A stretch of DNA of 64,000 nt from NCBI GenBank assembly GCA_965261915.1, contig CBDHDW010000013.1, forward strand, positions 2,542,001 to 2,606,000. The letters are read 5' to 3'. Of this stretch, positions 17,217 through 26,777 are shown piece by piece. The position numbers and the translations under genes are program-made. The notes under the pieces are model-generated. The model had not been told where the DNA came from. It saw nothing but the letters and a program-made list of their open reading frames with translations, and ran no database searches. Source of the DNA: JAIBDK01 sp965261915. GTDB lineage: Bacteria; Pseudomonadota; Gammaproteobacteria; Arenicellales; Poriferihabitantaceae. Positions within the stretch are counted from its first letter, which is position 1; the number at the start of each line of letters is the position of its first letter.

Positions 17217-17276
17217 GCAAATCTTTGATGCGGTCCCATTGGTCATCACATAAAATTTGTCGACACATTTATCCAT
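17217..17276 (-). pseudogene. IS5-family transposase, N-terminal fragment (second type)
   Basis: From ATG 17276 the sequence reads MDKCV and, after a one-base shift, RQILCDDQWDRIKDL, the usual opening of IS5/IS427-type transposases (x-x-L-x-D-x-Q-W-x-R-I). It is cut at the IS1595 junction at 17216. The rest of the gap 17277-17340 is AT-rich and shows nothing. Confidence 0.5.
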
Positions 17277-17341
17277 TCTCAAAAAGCGGGAATTATAACG
17301 AATTCCACAGATTTTATCTTACTTGAATTCACATAATAAGT

Positions 17342-18211
17342 GCAACACTCCTAAGTCAGTCAAAGGGTATACTCGTACTCTTTTAACTGACGAGAAAAAA
17401 GGAGTAAAACATGACGAGATATACCCATTTGACTGAACACGAAAGATACCACATTTACCTCATGAATCAGCAGCATTGTACACTGACAGAAATCGCTAAA
17501 ACCATGGGCAGAAGTAGGTCAACCATCAGCCGTGAAATTAAACGCAATACCGGGGGCAACGGCTATCGCTACAAACAAGCCCACCGCTTTGCCCAAACGA
17601 GGCATCAGCAAAAGCCCAAGCACATCAAACTCAATGACGAGTTAAAGCTTCATATTCAACAAAAGATCGCGCTGTATTGGAGTCCTGAACAAATTAGCGG
17701 TCGTTTGAGAATGGAGGAAAACATCAGTATTAGCACCGAATCCATCTATCGTCTCATTTTGAAAGACAAAGTAGCTGGTGGGTCGTTATATCGATACTTG
17801 CGCCATCAGGGTAAGAAATATCGCAAGCGTTATGGACAGAACGATTACCGCGGACGCATCCCCAATCGGGTTGATATTGCTGATAGACCCCGTATAGTGG
17901 ACAATCGTTCGCGTATAGGCGATTGGGAGGCTGATTGTGTTATCGGTAAGGGTCGTCAAGGGGCGTTTGCCACCCTTGCTGAACGCAAAAGTAGGCTTTA
18001 TCTCGCACTTCGGACTAAGAACAAAACCGCAAAAGAAACCAACGCGGCTATACTCAGGTTGTTAAAGCATATGAAACAACATGTAATGACACTAACCTTT
18101 GATAACGGCAGGGAATTTTGTTGGCATAGTGAGCTTGCCAAACAACTCGAGTGTGAAACTTATTTTGCTAAACCGTATCACTCTTGGGAGCGTGGCTTGA
18201 ATGCCAAATAA
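17342..18211 (+). mobile_element. IS30-family element, 3' truncated
   Basis: The left end is near 17342 (GTGCAACACTCCTAAGTCAG). The transposase (17411-18211) opens MTRYTHLTEHERYHIYLMNQ, has the IS30 HTH (LTEIAKTMGRSRSTISREIK) and a DDE core with RIGDWEADCVIGKG and LTFDNGREF. It breaks after YHSWERGLN, where family members continue with the last catalytic glutamate region (N-E-N-x-N-G-L-x-R-Q-Y). The final ~60 residues and right end are missing, so the element is dead. A different IS30 relic lies at 47402-47990. Confidence 0.9.
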
Positions 18212-18497
18212 TCATCTGGCACAATGGCTTGCTCATAGTTAGATGCTGGCTTGGCGAATAATTTCGGGTTTTGTTTGGTCTTTTCGAATCTAATGGCATC
18301 CTTCGACGATAACAGGTTCCCACTTCCGATGGTTTTTTGAATGATGCCTACAGGGCACAAGTGCAAAAGTCTCTACATAAGCCGTCCGTTGGATTGATTT
18401 GTCTTAAATTCACTTCTTAAAATCATAATTTGGGCTTATTTCATTTATTTTTTCAGGCGGTTTATGCGGTTTGCCGTTTAATGGACAAAGACAATAG
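18212..18497. other. Unassigned stretch between IS30 and IS3 copy 2
   Basis: Intergenic-looking sequence that joins truncated IS30 to IS3 copy 2. A short minus-strand frame (18178-18366) opens with TTG and runs into the IS30 end. It has no recognisable motif and I do not call it a gene. Nothing else is seen. Confidence 0.4.
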
Positions 18498-18542
18498 CGG
18501 AAGGTGTCAACCTCATATGGACAGTCATTTTAAAGATAACAT

Positions 18543-19610
18543 CTATTTCACATAACCAGCGGGCGTGAGTGTCGGGAAGTTAACACGGTCGCAACGCATA
18601 GTCCCATCATTGCTGGACTCTACGGGGTTGATTGCCACTGTTGCTGGTGGCAATGATGCTCTCGGTCGTCCTCGAACAAAGCGTTCGGGGTTCTGCCGGT
18701 AACGTTCATCAAGCGCTCGCTGCTTTTGCTCGACCACGTCACGATATCGTCCTGTAAAGACCTGTTCCGGGGTAAACCCTGCCAGCCCACTGTGATGGTG
18801 TTTGAAGTTGTACCAGTGGAAATAACCTTCACACCAGAGCCGCGCGTGTGACATCGTGTCAAAGCGACCGGGATAATCCGCTTGGTATTTCTGCGTCTTA
18901 AACTGACTTTCACTGAACGCATTATCATTGCTCACTCGAGGGCGGCTATGGCTACAGGTAACATCCAATTCTCGCATCAAGTCCAAATACCCGTGAGCGA
19001 TCATCGGTGAACCACGATCCTGGTGTAGGGTAAGTTGACCAGGCTCAATACCATAGCGGGTGGTGGCCTCGTCCATCAGCTGCTTGGCTAGCGCGCTATT
19101 TTCCTTGCGTGAAACCATCCAGGCCACGACAAAGCGGCTGAACAGGTCGAGCACCACATATAGTGATAAGTAGATGCCCCGTCGCACCAGCGGCAGTTTC
19201 GTAATATCCCATGTCCAGACATCGTGCGGGCCCGTGGCTAACAGCCGCGGTATGGCATGGTGCTGTGCAGGCCGCTGATTGCGCCGATCACCGGTCTCCT
19301 GCAGGCTGCGAAGTAGCCGGTGCAGGGTGCTCACCGAACACAGATATTGCTCCTGCTCAAGCAGGCGGTGATAGACCTCAGCGGGTGGCTGATCACAATA
19401 AGGTTCACTGTGCAGCGTATCGATTACCGTTGCGCGTTCCTCGGCACTCAGTGCTCTCGGTTGCACAGCGTACTGCCGAGAACGTTGCGGCTCTAGATCA
19501 CTGTCAGCTCGTTTTCTGTGCGCATAAACCCTGCTGCGATTGAGTCCCAGCGCACGGCACGCTTGCGACAATGGCCGTCTTGCAGGGCGATGGGTAATCA
19601 CGTTATTCAC
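18543..19610 (-). CDS. IS3-family transposase OrfB, copy 2
   Basis: Intact 355-residue integrase-core transposase with the same DDE blocks as copy 1 (TWDITKL, HQDRGSP, NDNAFSESQ). The single visible amino-acid difference from copy 1 is L in MRELDVTC. It is coupled to orfA by ATGA. Confidence 0.92.
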   Translation of the reverse strand: MNNVITHRPARRPLSQACRALGLNRSRVYAHRKRADSDLEPQRSRQYAVQPRALSAEERATVIDTLHSEPYCDQPPAEVYHRLLEQEQYLCSVSTLHRLLRSLQETGDRRNQRPAQHHAIPRLLATGPHDVWTWDITKLPLVRRGIYLSLYVVLDLFSRFVVAWMVSRKENSALAKQLMDEATTRYGIEPGQLTLHQDRGSPMIAHGYLDLMRELDVTCSHSRPRVSNDNAFSESQFKTQKYQADYPGRFDTMSHARLWCEGYFHWYNFKHHHSGLAGFTPEQVFTGRYRDVVEQKQRALDERYRQNPERFVRGRPRASLPPATVAINPVESSNDGTMRCDRVNFPTLTPAGYVK

Positions 19611-20011
19611 ACATCCTTCCCACTGCGTAAACGATCGAGCATCGACAAGGCTTTTTTTTGCAAATCCAGACAGTCGTTGGCAATCTCCAACTTGCGGTTC
19701 AGGCGATTGTTTTCTTTCTCAAGCGGCTCGATGCGCCGTTGAGCCGGTGTCTTCGAGGGTGCCGGGCCGGGAGCACTCTTGCTCAGGCCAGCAACCCCGT
19801 TTTCGGCATACTCGCGGCGCCAGGCGGAGAGTTGATTGCTGTAGAGTTTCTCACGGCGTAACAGGGCACCCAGTTCACCGTGCTTACAGGCGTCAGCTTC
19901 GACCATCATGCGTAGCTTATACTCCGGCTTGAACTGGCGACGCGTGCGTTTCTCCAGTGCGGGCTCTGGTGTGACTTGTGTATTGAGTGGATCTGAGTGT
20001 GCTTTTGGCAT
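19607..20011 (-). CDS. IS3-family transposase OrfA, copy 2
   Basis: The 134-residue HTH and coiled-coil partner of OrfB copy 2, the same protein as at 11816-12220. Confidence 0.9.
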   Translation of the reverse strand: MPKAHSDPLNTQVTPEPALEKRTRRQFKPEYKLRMMVEADACKHGELGALLRREKLYSNQLSAWRREYAENGVAGLSKSAPGPAPSKTPAQRRIEPLEKENNRLNRKLEIANDCLDLQKKALSMLDRLRSGKDV

Positions 20012-20091
20012 TGTGTGGTTCCTGCATCCATAGCCCTGAAATCTATGTTATCCCAAACAGGGAGTGTATGGGATCAGGTTGACACACAGGG

Positions 20092-20497
20092 AAGTGTATA
20101 CTGGCTGTTGGATGCGCCCATGACGGGCGCAAACATGACAAGCGTATTTATGATGAGACCCGCGTGGATAGGCCCCCTGATATACTTACCCTTGGGGATT
20201 TAGGATATCTGGGGACATCACTGGAAATCCCCCTGAAAACATCAAAGAAAAAACCACTTACGAAAGAAGAACAAGAATACAATACATGGCATTCAAAACT
20301 ACGCATTGGCGTAGAGCACGGTATTGGCCGCATGAAAAAGTTCAATATATTTTCGGATATTCACCGCAACAACCAACAACAAAACAGGATTGCCAAGAAT
20401 GTCGGAGCACTCGCAAATATGAATTTGAAAACAGTTTGAAAAAACGGGTGGGGATACTTGTGTCTAAAAATATTCGACCCTATTGTGAATCTGGTCT
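20092..20497 (+). mobile_element. IS5-type element, right half, with transposase C-terminal half
   Basis: After AAGT (20092-20095) the transposase frame continues from 20096 to a TGA at 20439: ILAVGCAHDGRKHDKRIYDE (second catalytic D region), TLGDLGYLG, then HSKLRIGVEHGIGRMKKFNI with the third catalytic residue, the E in VEHGIGRMK. The end, CCTATTGTGAATCTGGTCT at 20497, is the inverse of the left terminus with three mismatches. Halves at 10196-10706 and 20096-20439 add up to 855 nt, a whole number of codons. Confidence 0.88.
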
Positions 20498-20660
20498 ATT
20501 AATAAAATCACATAAATTTTGTTTGTAGCACGAAAAAAGGTTTATTTTAGGTAAGTGCAAAAGATTGAATATATTTACCCTCAAATTTTCGCAGATTAAC
20601 GTGAGTTGGGCGGGGGGGATCAATTTTAGAATAGATCCTGAATGAGTTCCTGTTCTATAT

Positions 20661-20809
20661 GAGACCTTTGCATAAATCGGATTAGCGGTAAAAGATTTCT
20701 GATTTTTCGTTAAAAACCGATCATTAGCTTGTTAAAAACGACATTTTTGTCGCAATGGGAACAGGTTTAATCTCTCTTCTGCCAACATTTTGAATTATGC
20801 AAAGGTCTC
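20661..20809. mobile_element. 149-bp MITE-like element
   Basis: Perfect 15-bp inverted ends, GAGACCTTTGCATAA and TTATGCAAAGGTCTC, enclose 119 bp with no coding capacity, and TATAT flanks both sides as a probable target duplication. The same end sequence begins the IS5-family relic at 44208, which is the likely source of transposase. The internal part contains further self-complementary stretches (ATCATTAG..., AAAACGACATTTTTGTCG). Confidence 0.8.
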
Positions 20810-20921
20810 TATATAAGATTAACTTATTATTTTCTACATCGTAAGCGATCAATTTAGGCCGTGTTCCATTACCAACTAAACCATCTAAAGTAACGCCATT
20901 ATTTATTCACCGAGAAACACA

Positions 20922-21003
20922 ATGGCAAACATTAACAGAACAGCCAAACAATGGCAGCAAATATTTGCGCAACATGCAGCAAGCGCTTTGCAAATAGCCG
21001 ACT
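20922..21003 (+). pseudogene. IS66-type accessory ORF fragment (tentative)
   Basis: ATG at 20922 opens about 27 codons containing RTAKQWQQIFAQHAASALQI before the IS1634 terminus at 21004. The R-T-x-x-Q-W-x-x-x-F-x-x-x-x-A-S-x-L pattern resembles the N-terminus of IS66-type TnpA/OrfA proteins. The rest is absent. Between the MITE and this fragment (20810-20921) nothing else is recognised. Confidence 0.35.
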
Positions 21004-22905
21004 CCTGACTTCGACGGTCCACCCCACGCAGATCGCCTACAGCCCAGTCAATACGGGGGTCTTCTGTTGAGATCGATTTGTAGTGCCTATCTGAATATTT
21101 ATGTTGATTTCGGCAATAGCACAGTGTAAACTCACCCTATGTTTGTTCGCGTTAAATCGACACCCAATAGCCCAAGACAATCGGTTCAGATTGTTTCATC
21201 TGTGCGCGTCGGCGATAAGGTCAAGCAAAAGATTGTCCGTTATATCGGCATTGCCATGGATGACGATGAGTTAGTGCGATTGAAAGCGCTGGCCGAAGTC
21301 GTCAAGGCGAAGATTGAAGCCCAACACCAGCCCGGTTTGTTTCCGCCTGAGGCGGTCGCCAAACAAGTTATTGAAGCGAAAGCAGCCCAAGCGTCTAAAG
21401 CCACCTTGAATGTTGACCTGAGGCAGATGGTGGAAGAACAACGGGTGGTGCTGGGCATCCATGAGGTGTATGGCGCGGTCTATCGCCAGTTATCGTTCGA
21501 TACCCTGTTGCCACAGAAGCGGTATCGTGCTTCCCATGAAGCCCTGTTCCATTGTGTGATGGCACGCATTGCTAATCCTAAAAGCAAGCGTAGCAGTGTG
21601 CAGCACCTGGAGCAGGACTTTGGCGTTTCTTTGTCATTAGAGAAAGTTTATCGGATGATGGATCAGCTTGACGATAACACCATCAGCCGGCTGCAAGCGA
21701 TGACCTGTGAAGGTACGCGATCCTTGTTGCCTGGTGCCCTTGATGTGTTGTTTTTTGATTGTACGACACTGTATTTTGAGTCTTTCAAGGAAGATGAGTT
21801 AAAACAAAATGGCTACAGCAAGGACTGTCAAGTTAATCAGACACAGGTCAATCAGCCGCAAGTATTGCTGGCTTTGCTGGTCACCCGCGAGGGTCTGCCG
21901 GTCGGCTACGAAGTGTTCCCCGGTGCTACTTTTGAGGGTCATAACCTAATCAGCGTTTTGAAGACGATGCAAGCGCGCTATGATGTCAGGAAAATGATCT
22001 TTGTCGCTGATCGGGGCATGCTTAATGAAGACAATCTGCATGCCCTGGATGAGGCGGGTGCTTATTACATTGTCGGGGCGAAACTAAAACAATTACCAAG
22101 TGCACTACAAACCAAAGTATTGGATAAATCAGCTTATCAGGCAGTTGGCAAAGGCGGGTCAAGCGCAGCCGAGCTGACGCACAAGAAGAGACGGCTCATT
22201 GTCTCGCATTGTCCAAAGCGTGCGGATAAAGATCAACATGACCGACAAAAGGCGGTCGATCGGCTCATCAAGAAAATAGGTAAAAGCCAGAATCCCAAGG
22301 ACTTATTAAATAACTACGGCTATAAAAAGTTTCTGATTATCAAAGGAAAAACCAGCCTGAGCATCAACCAGGACAAAATTGATGCCGAAAGCCGCTGGGA
22401 CGGCTTGCATGGGGTGATTACCAATTTGCCCGATACGCCGCACCAGGAAGTACTATCACACTATCGCGGCTTATGGCAGGTTGAGGAGAGTTTTCGCATC
22501 ACCAAGCACGACTTGAAAGTACGCCCTATCTACCACTGGACACCCTCAAGAGTGCGCGCCCACATCGCTATTTCGTTCATGGCTTTCACCTGCATCAGAC
22601 AGCTAATGTATCGAATCAAGCTACAACATAAAGCCTTATCCCCTGCTGTTATCCGTAATGCCTTGATTCATGTGCAACACAGCGTGTTCAAACACAAGCG
22701 CACCAAACAGCGTTATGTCATGCCTTCTCAAATCAATCCAGAGGCAAAAAAAATCTATGCTGTGATGGGATTAAAAGCGACCACCACAGCTTACCCACTG
22801 TACTAATTGACATAATTCTTCAATATCTGGGCATTTGTAGTGCCTAGGTATTTTTGTGTTTCCTTATAAATCAATGACTTATGAGGGTTGACCGTCGAAG
22901 TCAGG
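21004..22905 (+). mobile_element. IS1634-type (IS4 superfamily) element, copy 1
   Basis: Ends CCTGACTTCGACGGTC (21004) and GACCGTCGAAGTCAGG (22905) form perfect inverted repeats around one transposase gene. It lies in the opposite orientation to copy 2 at 24284-26176. No long duplication of the flanks is seen here, unlike copy 2. Confidence 0.93.
21139..22806 (+). CDS. IS1634-type transposase, copy 1
   Basis: A 555-residue DDE transposase. Landmarks include DVLFFDCTTLYFES near 210 (first D), MIFVADRGMLNEDNL near 297 (second D) and YRGLWQVEESFRITKHDLKV near 445-464 (Y-x(2)-x-x-x-I-E-like E region), as in IS1634/DDE_Tnp_1 proteins. It differs from copy 2 by about a dozen residues, including an extra Q-V-N-Q-T-Q-style triplet repeat near residue 236. 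The frame is complete and may be active. Confidence 0.93.
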   Translation: MFVRVKSTPNSPRQSVQIVSSVRVGDKVKQKIVRYIGIAMDDDELVRLKALAEVVKAKIEAQHQPGLFPPEAVAKQVIEAKAAQASKATLNVDLRQMVEEQRVVLGIHEVYGAVYRQLSFDTLLPQKRYRASHEALFHCVMARIANPKSKRSSVQHLEQDFGVSLSLEKVYRMMDQLDDNTISRLQAMTCEGTRSLLPGALDVLFFDCTTLYFESFKEDELKQNGYSKDCQVNQTQVNQPQVLLALLVTREGLPVGYEVFPGATFEGHNLISVLKTMQARYDVRKMIFVADRGMLNEDNLHALDEAGAYYIVGAKLKQLPSALQTKVLDKSAYQAVGKGGSSAAELTHKKRRLIVSHCPKRADKDQHDRQKAVDRLIKKIGKSQNPKDLLNNYGYKKFLIIKGKTSLSINQDKIDAESRWDGLHGVITNLPDTPHQEVLSHYRGLWQVEESFRITKHDLKVRPIYHWTPSRVRAHIAISFMAFTCIRQLMYRIKLQHKALSPAVIRNALIHVQHSVFKHKRTKQRYVMPSQINPEAKKIYAVMGLKATTTAYPLY

Positions 22906-22998
22906 AGGGGACCGGATCACTGGAATTTCGCGTGTTGGCCTTACTAATGCCACATCAAACGATATTATTGTATCGGGGACGATATTAGTATATTGACT

Positions 22999-24039
22999 AG
23001 GGCTAACGCATGAAATTTAAGCTTGAGTGCTCTCGTTAATTTTTGAAGATTTCTGTTATGGTTTGCCTCAAAAAGTGAGGCGAAAAATGTTTAAAGAAAT
23101 TGTTAACGTGCTTTGGCGCGATTGAGGGGCCACGTCAGGTTCGCAAGACGAATCATCGGCTGATAGATGTCCTGGCAATCACGGTTTGTGCGGTACTGAC
23201 CCACGCGGAAAGCTTTGAAGACGTTGCGCTTTATGGCCGGTTGAAGGAAAAATGGCTTCGAAAATTTCGGGAACTTCCCAACGGGATTCCATCGCATGAT
23301 ACCTTTCGCCGGGAATTCATGTTGATTGATGCCGGGCGCTTTGAGGACTGTTTTCTGGCCTGGACGAGAACCGTATTTACCCCTCCCGATGATGCCGCAG
23401 TGCGCCAGATTGCGATTGATGGCAAAGCGATGCGCCGTTCCTTTGACCGCAGATCAGGGCGTTCGCCTCTGCCTGTTGTCAGTGCCTTCGCTACGCACAG
23501 CGGGATGACGTTGGCACAACGTGTTGTAGCGGATAAATCTGGCGAAGCCGAGGTGCTCTTGCCCTTCTGGAAGGGCTGGAGCTGGCTGGCGCGCTTATCT
23601 CACTTGATGCGCTTTATGGCCGAAAGGCCATTGCAGACAGCATTGTCGAGAAAGGCGCGGATTGACCCAAGTTATCGCGGTGGAGAGCATCACAAGCCAA
23701 AACAACGCTTACGGTGGCGGCCGTGGAAAAACAAGGTCTGACATCAGATGCTTCCTGGCCTCAGCCAAGCTGGGTGGGTCGGCGTTAGCCGCAGCTGTAC
23801 GTAATCATCGGGCAATCGAAAACAGCTTACACTGGGTGCCTGATGTCGGGTTTCGCGAAGACGAATGCCGCGTCCGAAATGCTGCGGCAAACCTCTCCGT
23901 CATCCGAAAGATCGCCATCAATCTCGTCAAAGCCGACAAATCCCAGAAGGGATCGATCAAAGGAAAACGCAAAGCCGCAGGATGGGACAACGATTATATG
24001 CAGAAAATCATAGCCTTATGAACTTCATGCGTTAGCCCT
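22999..24039 (+). mobile_element. ISAs1-family element with broken transposase
   Basis: Ends AGGGCTAACGCATGAA (22999) and TTCATGCGTTAGCCCT (24039) are inverted. The transposase should start at ATG 23087 (MFKEIV) but shifts frame within eight codons, continues as FGAIEGPRQVRKTNHRLIDV and HDTFRRE, passes IAIDGKAMR with the first catalytic D, then loses frame and some sequence near 23590-23690. The 3' part (23662-24021) reads NHRAIENSLHWVPDVGFRED, the classic ISAs1 H-W-x-L-D-V-x-F-x-E-D block. Upstream, 22906-22998 contains a short open tail (GISRVGLTNATSND...) that I cannot assign. Confidence 0.88.
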
Positions 24040-24283
24040 GGGATATACGTCCCTTAAAGCAGTTCAAACCCCCAATGCACCATCACCGATGGCAAGGTCT
24101 GGCGCAGTCGTAAGTCCGCGCTTGCGCCACGTTTTATATTCTTCCCACCGGCTCGCCTTTAGGCGCGTGATGGTTGAAGCAGATAATCCCTCGGCATCCG
24201 GGCCCGGAAGGGCGGCCAGTGCCTCGCTGAAGTCGCCTGTCGAAATGCCCTTCAGGTAGAGCCAGGGAAGCCGCTCTTCCACA
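24018..24283. repeat. 266-bp target duplication, left copy
   Basis: Identical, as far as I can read, to 26177-26442. It ends directly at the left terminus of IS1634 copy 2. It begins inside the right end of the ISAs1 element and continues into the IS256 transposase relic. Confidence 0.93.
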
Positions 24284-26176
24284 CCTGACTTCGACGGTCA
24301 ACCCTCATAAGTCATTGATTTATAAAGAAACACAAAAATATCTAGGCACTACAAATGCCCAGATATTTAAGAATTATATCAATCAGTACAGTGGGTAAGC
24401 TGTGGTGGTCGCTTTTAATCCCATCACAGCATAGATTTTTTTTGCTTCTGGATTGATTTGAGAAGGCATGACATAACGCTGTTTGGTGCGCTTGTGTTTG
24501 AACACGCTGTGTTGCACATGAATCAAGGCATTACGGATAACAGCAGGGGATAAGGCCTTGTGTTGTAGCTTGATTCGATACATTATCTGTCTGATGCAGG
24601 CAAAAGCCATGAACGAAATGGCAATGTGGGCACGCACTCTTGAGGGTGTCCAGTGGTAGATAGGGCGTACTTTTAAGTCGTGTTTAGTGATGCGGAAACT
24701 TTCTTCAACCTGCCATAAGCCGCGATAGTGTGATAGCACTTCCTGGTGCGGCGTATCGGGCAAATTGGTGATGACGCCATGCAGTCCGTCCCAGCGGCTT
24801 TCGGCATCAATTTTATCTTGGTTGATACTCAGGCTGGTTTTTCCCTTGATAATCAGAAACTTTTTATAGCCGTAGTTATTTAATAAGTCCTTGGGGTTCT
24901 GGCTTTTACCGATTTTCTTGATGAGCCGATCGACTGCCTTTTGTCGGTCATGTTGATCTTTATCCGCACGCTTTGGACAATGTGAGACAATGAGTCGTCT
25001 CTTCTTGTGTGTCAGCTCGGCTGCGCTTGATCCGTCTTTGCCAAGCGGCTGATAAGCCGACTTATCCAATACCCTGGTTTGTAGTGCAGCGGGCAATTGT
25101 TTTAGTTTCGCCCCGACGATGTAATAAGCACCCGCCTCATCCAGGGCGCTTAGATTGTCTTCATTCAGCATGCCTCGATCAGCGACAAAGATCATTTTCC
25201 TGACATCATAGCGCGCCTGCATCGTCTGCAAAACGCTGATTAGGCTATGGCCCTCGAAAGTAGCACCGGGGAACACTTCGTAGCCGACCGGCAGGCCTTC
25301 ATGGGTGACCAGCAAAGCCAGCAATACTTGCGGCTGATTGAATTTACAGTCCTTGCTGTAGCCATTTTGTTTTAACTCATCTTCCTTGAAAGACTCAAAA
25401 TACAGTGTCGTACAGTCAAAAAACAACACATCCAACGCACCAGGTAACAAGGATCGCGTGCCTTCACAGGTCATCGCTTGTAGCCGACTGATGGTGTTAT
25501 CGTCCAGCTGATCCATCATCCGATAAACTTTCTCTAAGGACAAAGAAACGCCAAAGTCCTGCTCCAGCTGCTGCACACTGCCGCGCTTACTTTTAGGATT
25601 GGCAATGCGTGCCATCACACAATGAAACAGTGCTTCTGTGGAGGCACGATACTTCTTTTGCGGCAACAGGGTATCGAACGACAACTGGCGATAGACCGCG
25701 CCATACACCTCATGGATGCCCAGCACCACACGTTGTTCTTCCACCATCTGCCTCAGATCAACATTCAAGGTGGCTTTGGACGATTGAGCTTTTGCTGCTT
25801 TCGCCTCAAGCATCTGTTTGGCGACCGTCTCAGGCGGAAACAGGCTGGGCTGATGCTGGGCTTCAATCTTCGCCTTGACAACCTCGGCCAAAGCCTTCAA
25901 CTGCGCCAACTCCTCGTCATCCATGGCAATGCCGACATAACGCACAATCTTTTGCTTGACCTTATCGCCGACGCGCACGGATGAAACAATCTGAACCGAT
26001 TGTCTTGGGCTATTGGGTGTCGATTTAACGCGAACGAACATGGGGTGAGTTTACACTGTGCTATTGCCAAAATCAACACAAATATTAAGATAGGCACTAC
26101 AAATCGATCTCAACAGAAGACCCCCGTATTGACTGGGCTGTAGGCGATCTGCGTGGGGTGGACCGTCGAAGTCAGG
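24284..26176 (-). mobile_element. IS1634-type element, copy 2
   Basis: A 1893-bp element with the same inverted ends as copy 1, minus orientation. The 266 bp to its left (24018-24283) are repeated immediately to its right (26177-26442). IS1634-group elements are known for very long and variable target duplications, and this fits that behaviour. Confidence 0.95.
24383..26041 (-). CDS. IS1634-type transposase, copy 2
   Basis: A complete 552-residue transposase with the same catalytic blocks as copy 1 (FFDCTTLYFES, FVADRGMLNEDN, LWQVEESFRITKHDLK). Relative to copy 1 it lacks a short duplicated segment near residue 236 and has KAAKAQSSKAT where copy 1 has KAAQASKAT. The start is at ATG 26041, 136 bp inside the element end. 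Confidence 0.93.
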   Translation of the reverse strand: MFVRVKSTPNSPRQSVQIVSSVRVGDKVKQKIVRYVGIAMDDEELAQLKALAEVVKAKIEAQHQPSLFPPETVAKQMLEAKAAKAQSSKATLNVDLRQMVEEQRVVLGIHEVYGAVYRQLSFDTLLPQKKYRASTEALFHCVMARIANPKSKRGSVQQLEQDFGVSLSLEKVYRMMDQLDDNTISRLQAMTCEGTRSLLPGALDVLFFDCTTLYFESFKEDELKQNGYSKDCKFNQPQVLLALLVTHEGLPVGYEVFPGATFEGHSLISVLQTMQARYDVRKMIFVADRGMLNEDNLSALDEAGAYYIVGAKLKQLPAALQTRVLDKSAYQPLGKDGSSAAELTHKKRRLIVSHCPKRADKDQHDRQKAVDRLIKKIGKSQNPKDLLNNYGYKKFLIIKGKTSLSINQDKIDAESRWDGLHGVITNLPDTPHQEVLSHYRGLWQVEESFRITKHDLKVRPIYHWTPSRVRAHIAISFMAFACIRQIMYRIKLQHKALSPAVIRNALIHVQHSVFKHKRTKQRYVMPSQINPEAKKIYAVMGLKATTTAYPLY

Positions 26177-26442
26177 ATGAACTTCATGCGTTAGCCCTGG
26201 GATATACGTCCCTTAAAGCAGTTCAAACCCCCAATGCACCATCACCGATGGCAAGGTCTGGCGCAGTCGTAAGTCCGCGCTTGCGCCACGTTTTATATTC
26301 TTCCCACCGGCTCGCCTTTAGGCGCGTGATGGTTGAAGCAGATAATCCCTCGGCATCCGGGCCCGGAAGGGCGGCCAGTGCCTCGCTGAAGTCGCCTGTC
26401 GAAATGCCCTTCAGGTAGAGCCAGGGAAGCCGCTCTTCCACA
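26177..26442. repeat. 266-bp target duplication, right copy
   Basis: Begins on the base after the IS1634 terminus and continues seamlessly into the rest of the IS256 relic, so this is the original locus; its first 22 bp are the severed end of the ISAs1 element. Confidence 0.93.
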
Positions 26443-26777
26443 GATTTAGCCTTGCGCAAATATGGCGGCACCAACGAAGAACTAAACCGTATTCTGGATG
26501 TATCATCTACTGCACCACGATCACGCACTCGGGGGACTTGAACGGCAACCTTACCAATACCTGTCATCACCTCGCGTTCGGGAAGAACGCCATGGCGAAC
26601 CAAACGCTGGCGACCGCGCTCATCCAAAAGAGGTGTGAGAGATGAGAGGAATTCCGTGACCTCAGCTTGGACTGCCGTTGCCAAAAGCTCCCGCGCGCCT
26701 TTGCGCAGAACGTCTCTCAACGGATCATCTGAAAATTCCGAGGGTTTTGTAAACTGAATAACTGTATCTTTGCTCAT
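26223..26777 (-). pseudogene. IS256-family transposase, internally deleted fragment
   Basis: From ATG 26777 it reads a normal Transposase_mut N-terminus: DDPLRDVLRKGARELLATAV, ERGRQRLVRHGVLPEREVMT, VPPYLRKAKSVEERLPWLYL and ISTGDFSEALAALPG. After EYKTWRKR it jumps to GLTTAPDLAIGDGALG. About 60 residues containing the first catalytic aspartate region are missing, and the frame then breaks. The C-terminal half is replaced by the ISAs1 end. Confidence 0.88.

Larger units (their letters stand above)
18498..20091 (-). mobile_element. IS3-family element, copy 2
   Basis: Same 1594-bp element and orientation as 10707-12300, offset by exactly 7791 bp. Its right end is followed by AAGT and the second half of the IS5-type transposase, the true partner of the AAGT left of copy 1. 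Only a few base differences separate the copies, so the duplication is recent. Confidence 0.92.

Noticed and set aside
18178..18366. A 62-codon minus-strand frame beside IS30
   Set aside because: It starts with TTG, has no ribosome site or recognisable motif and runs into IS sequence.
20611..20618. A run of seven G after the IS5-type element
   Set aside because: It is not within or next to any reading frame, so no switching role can be argued.
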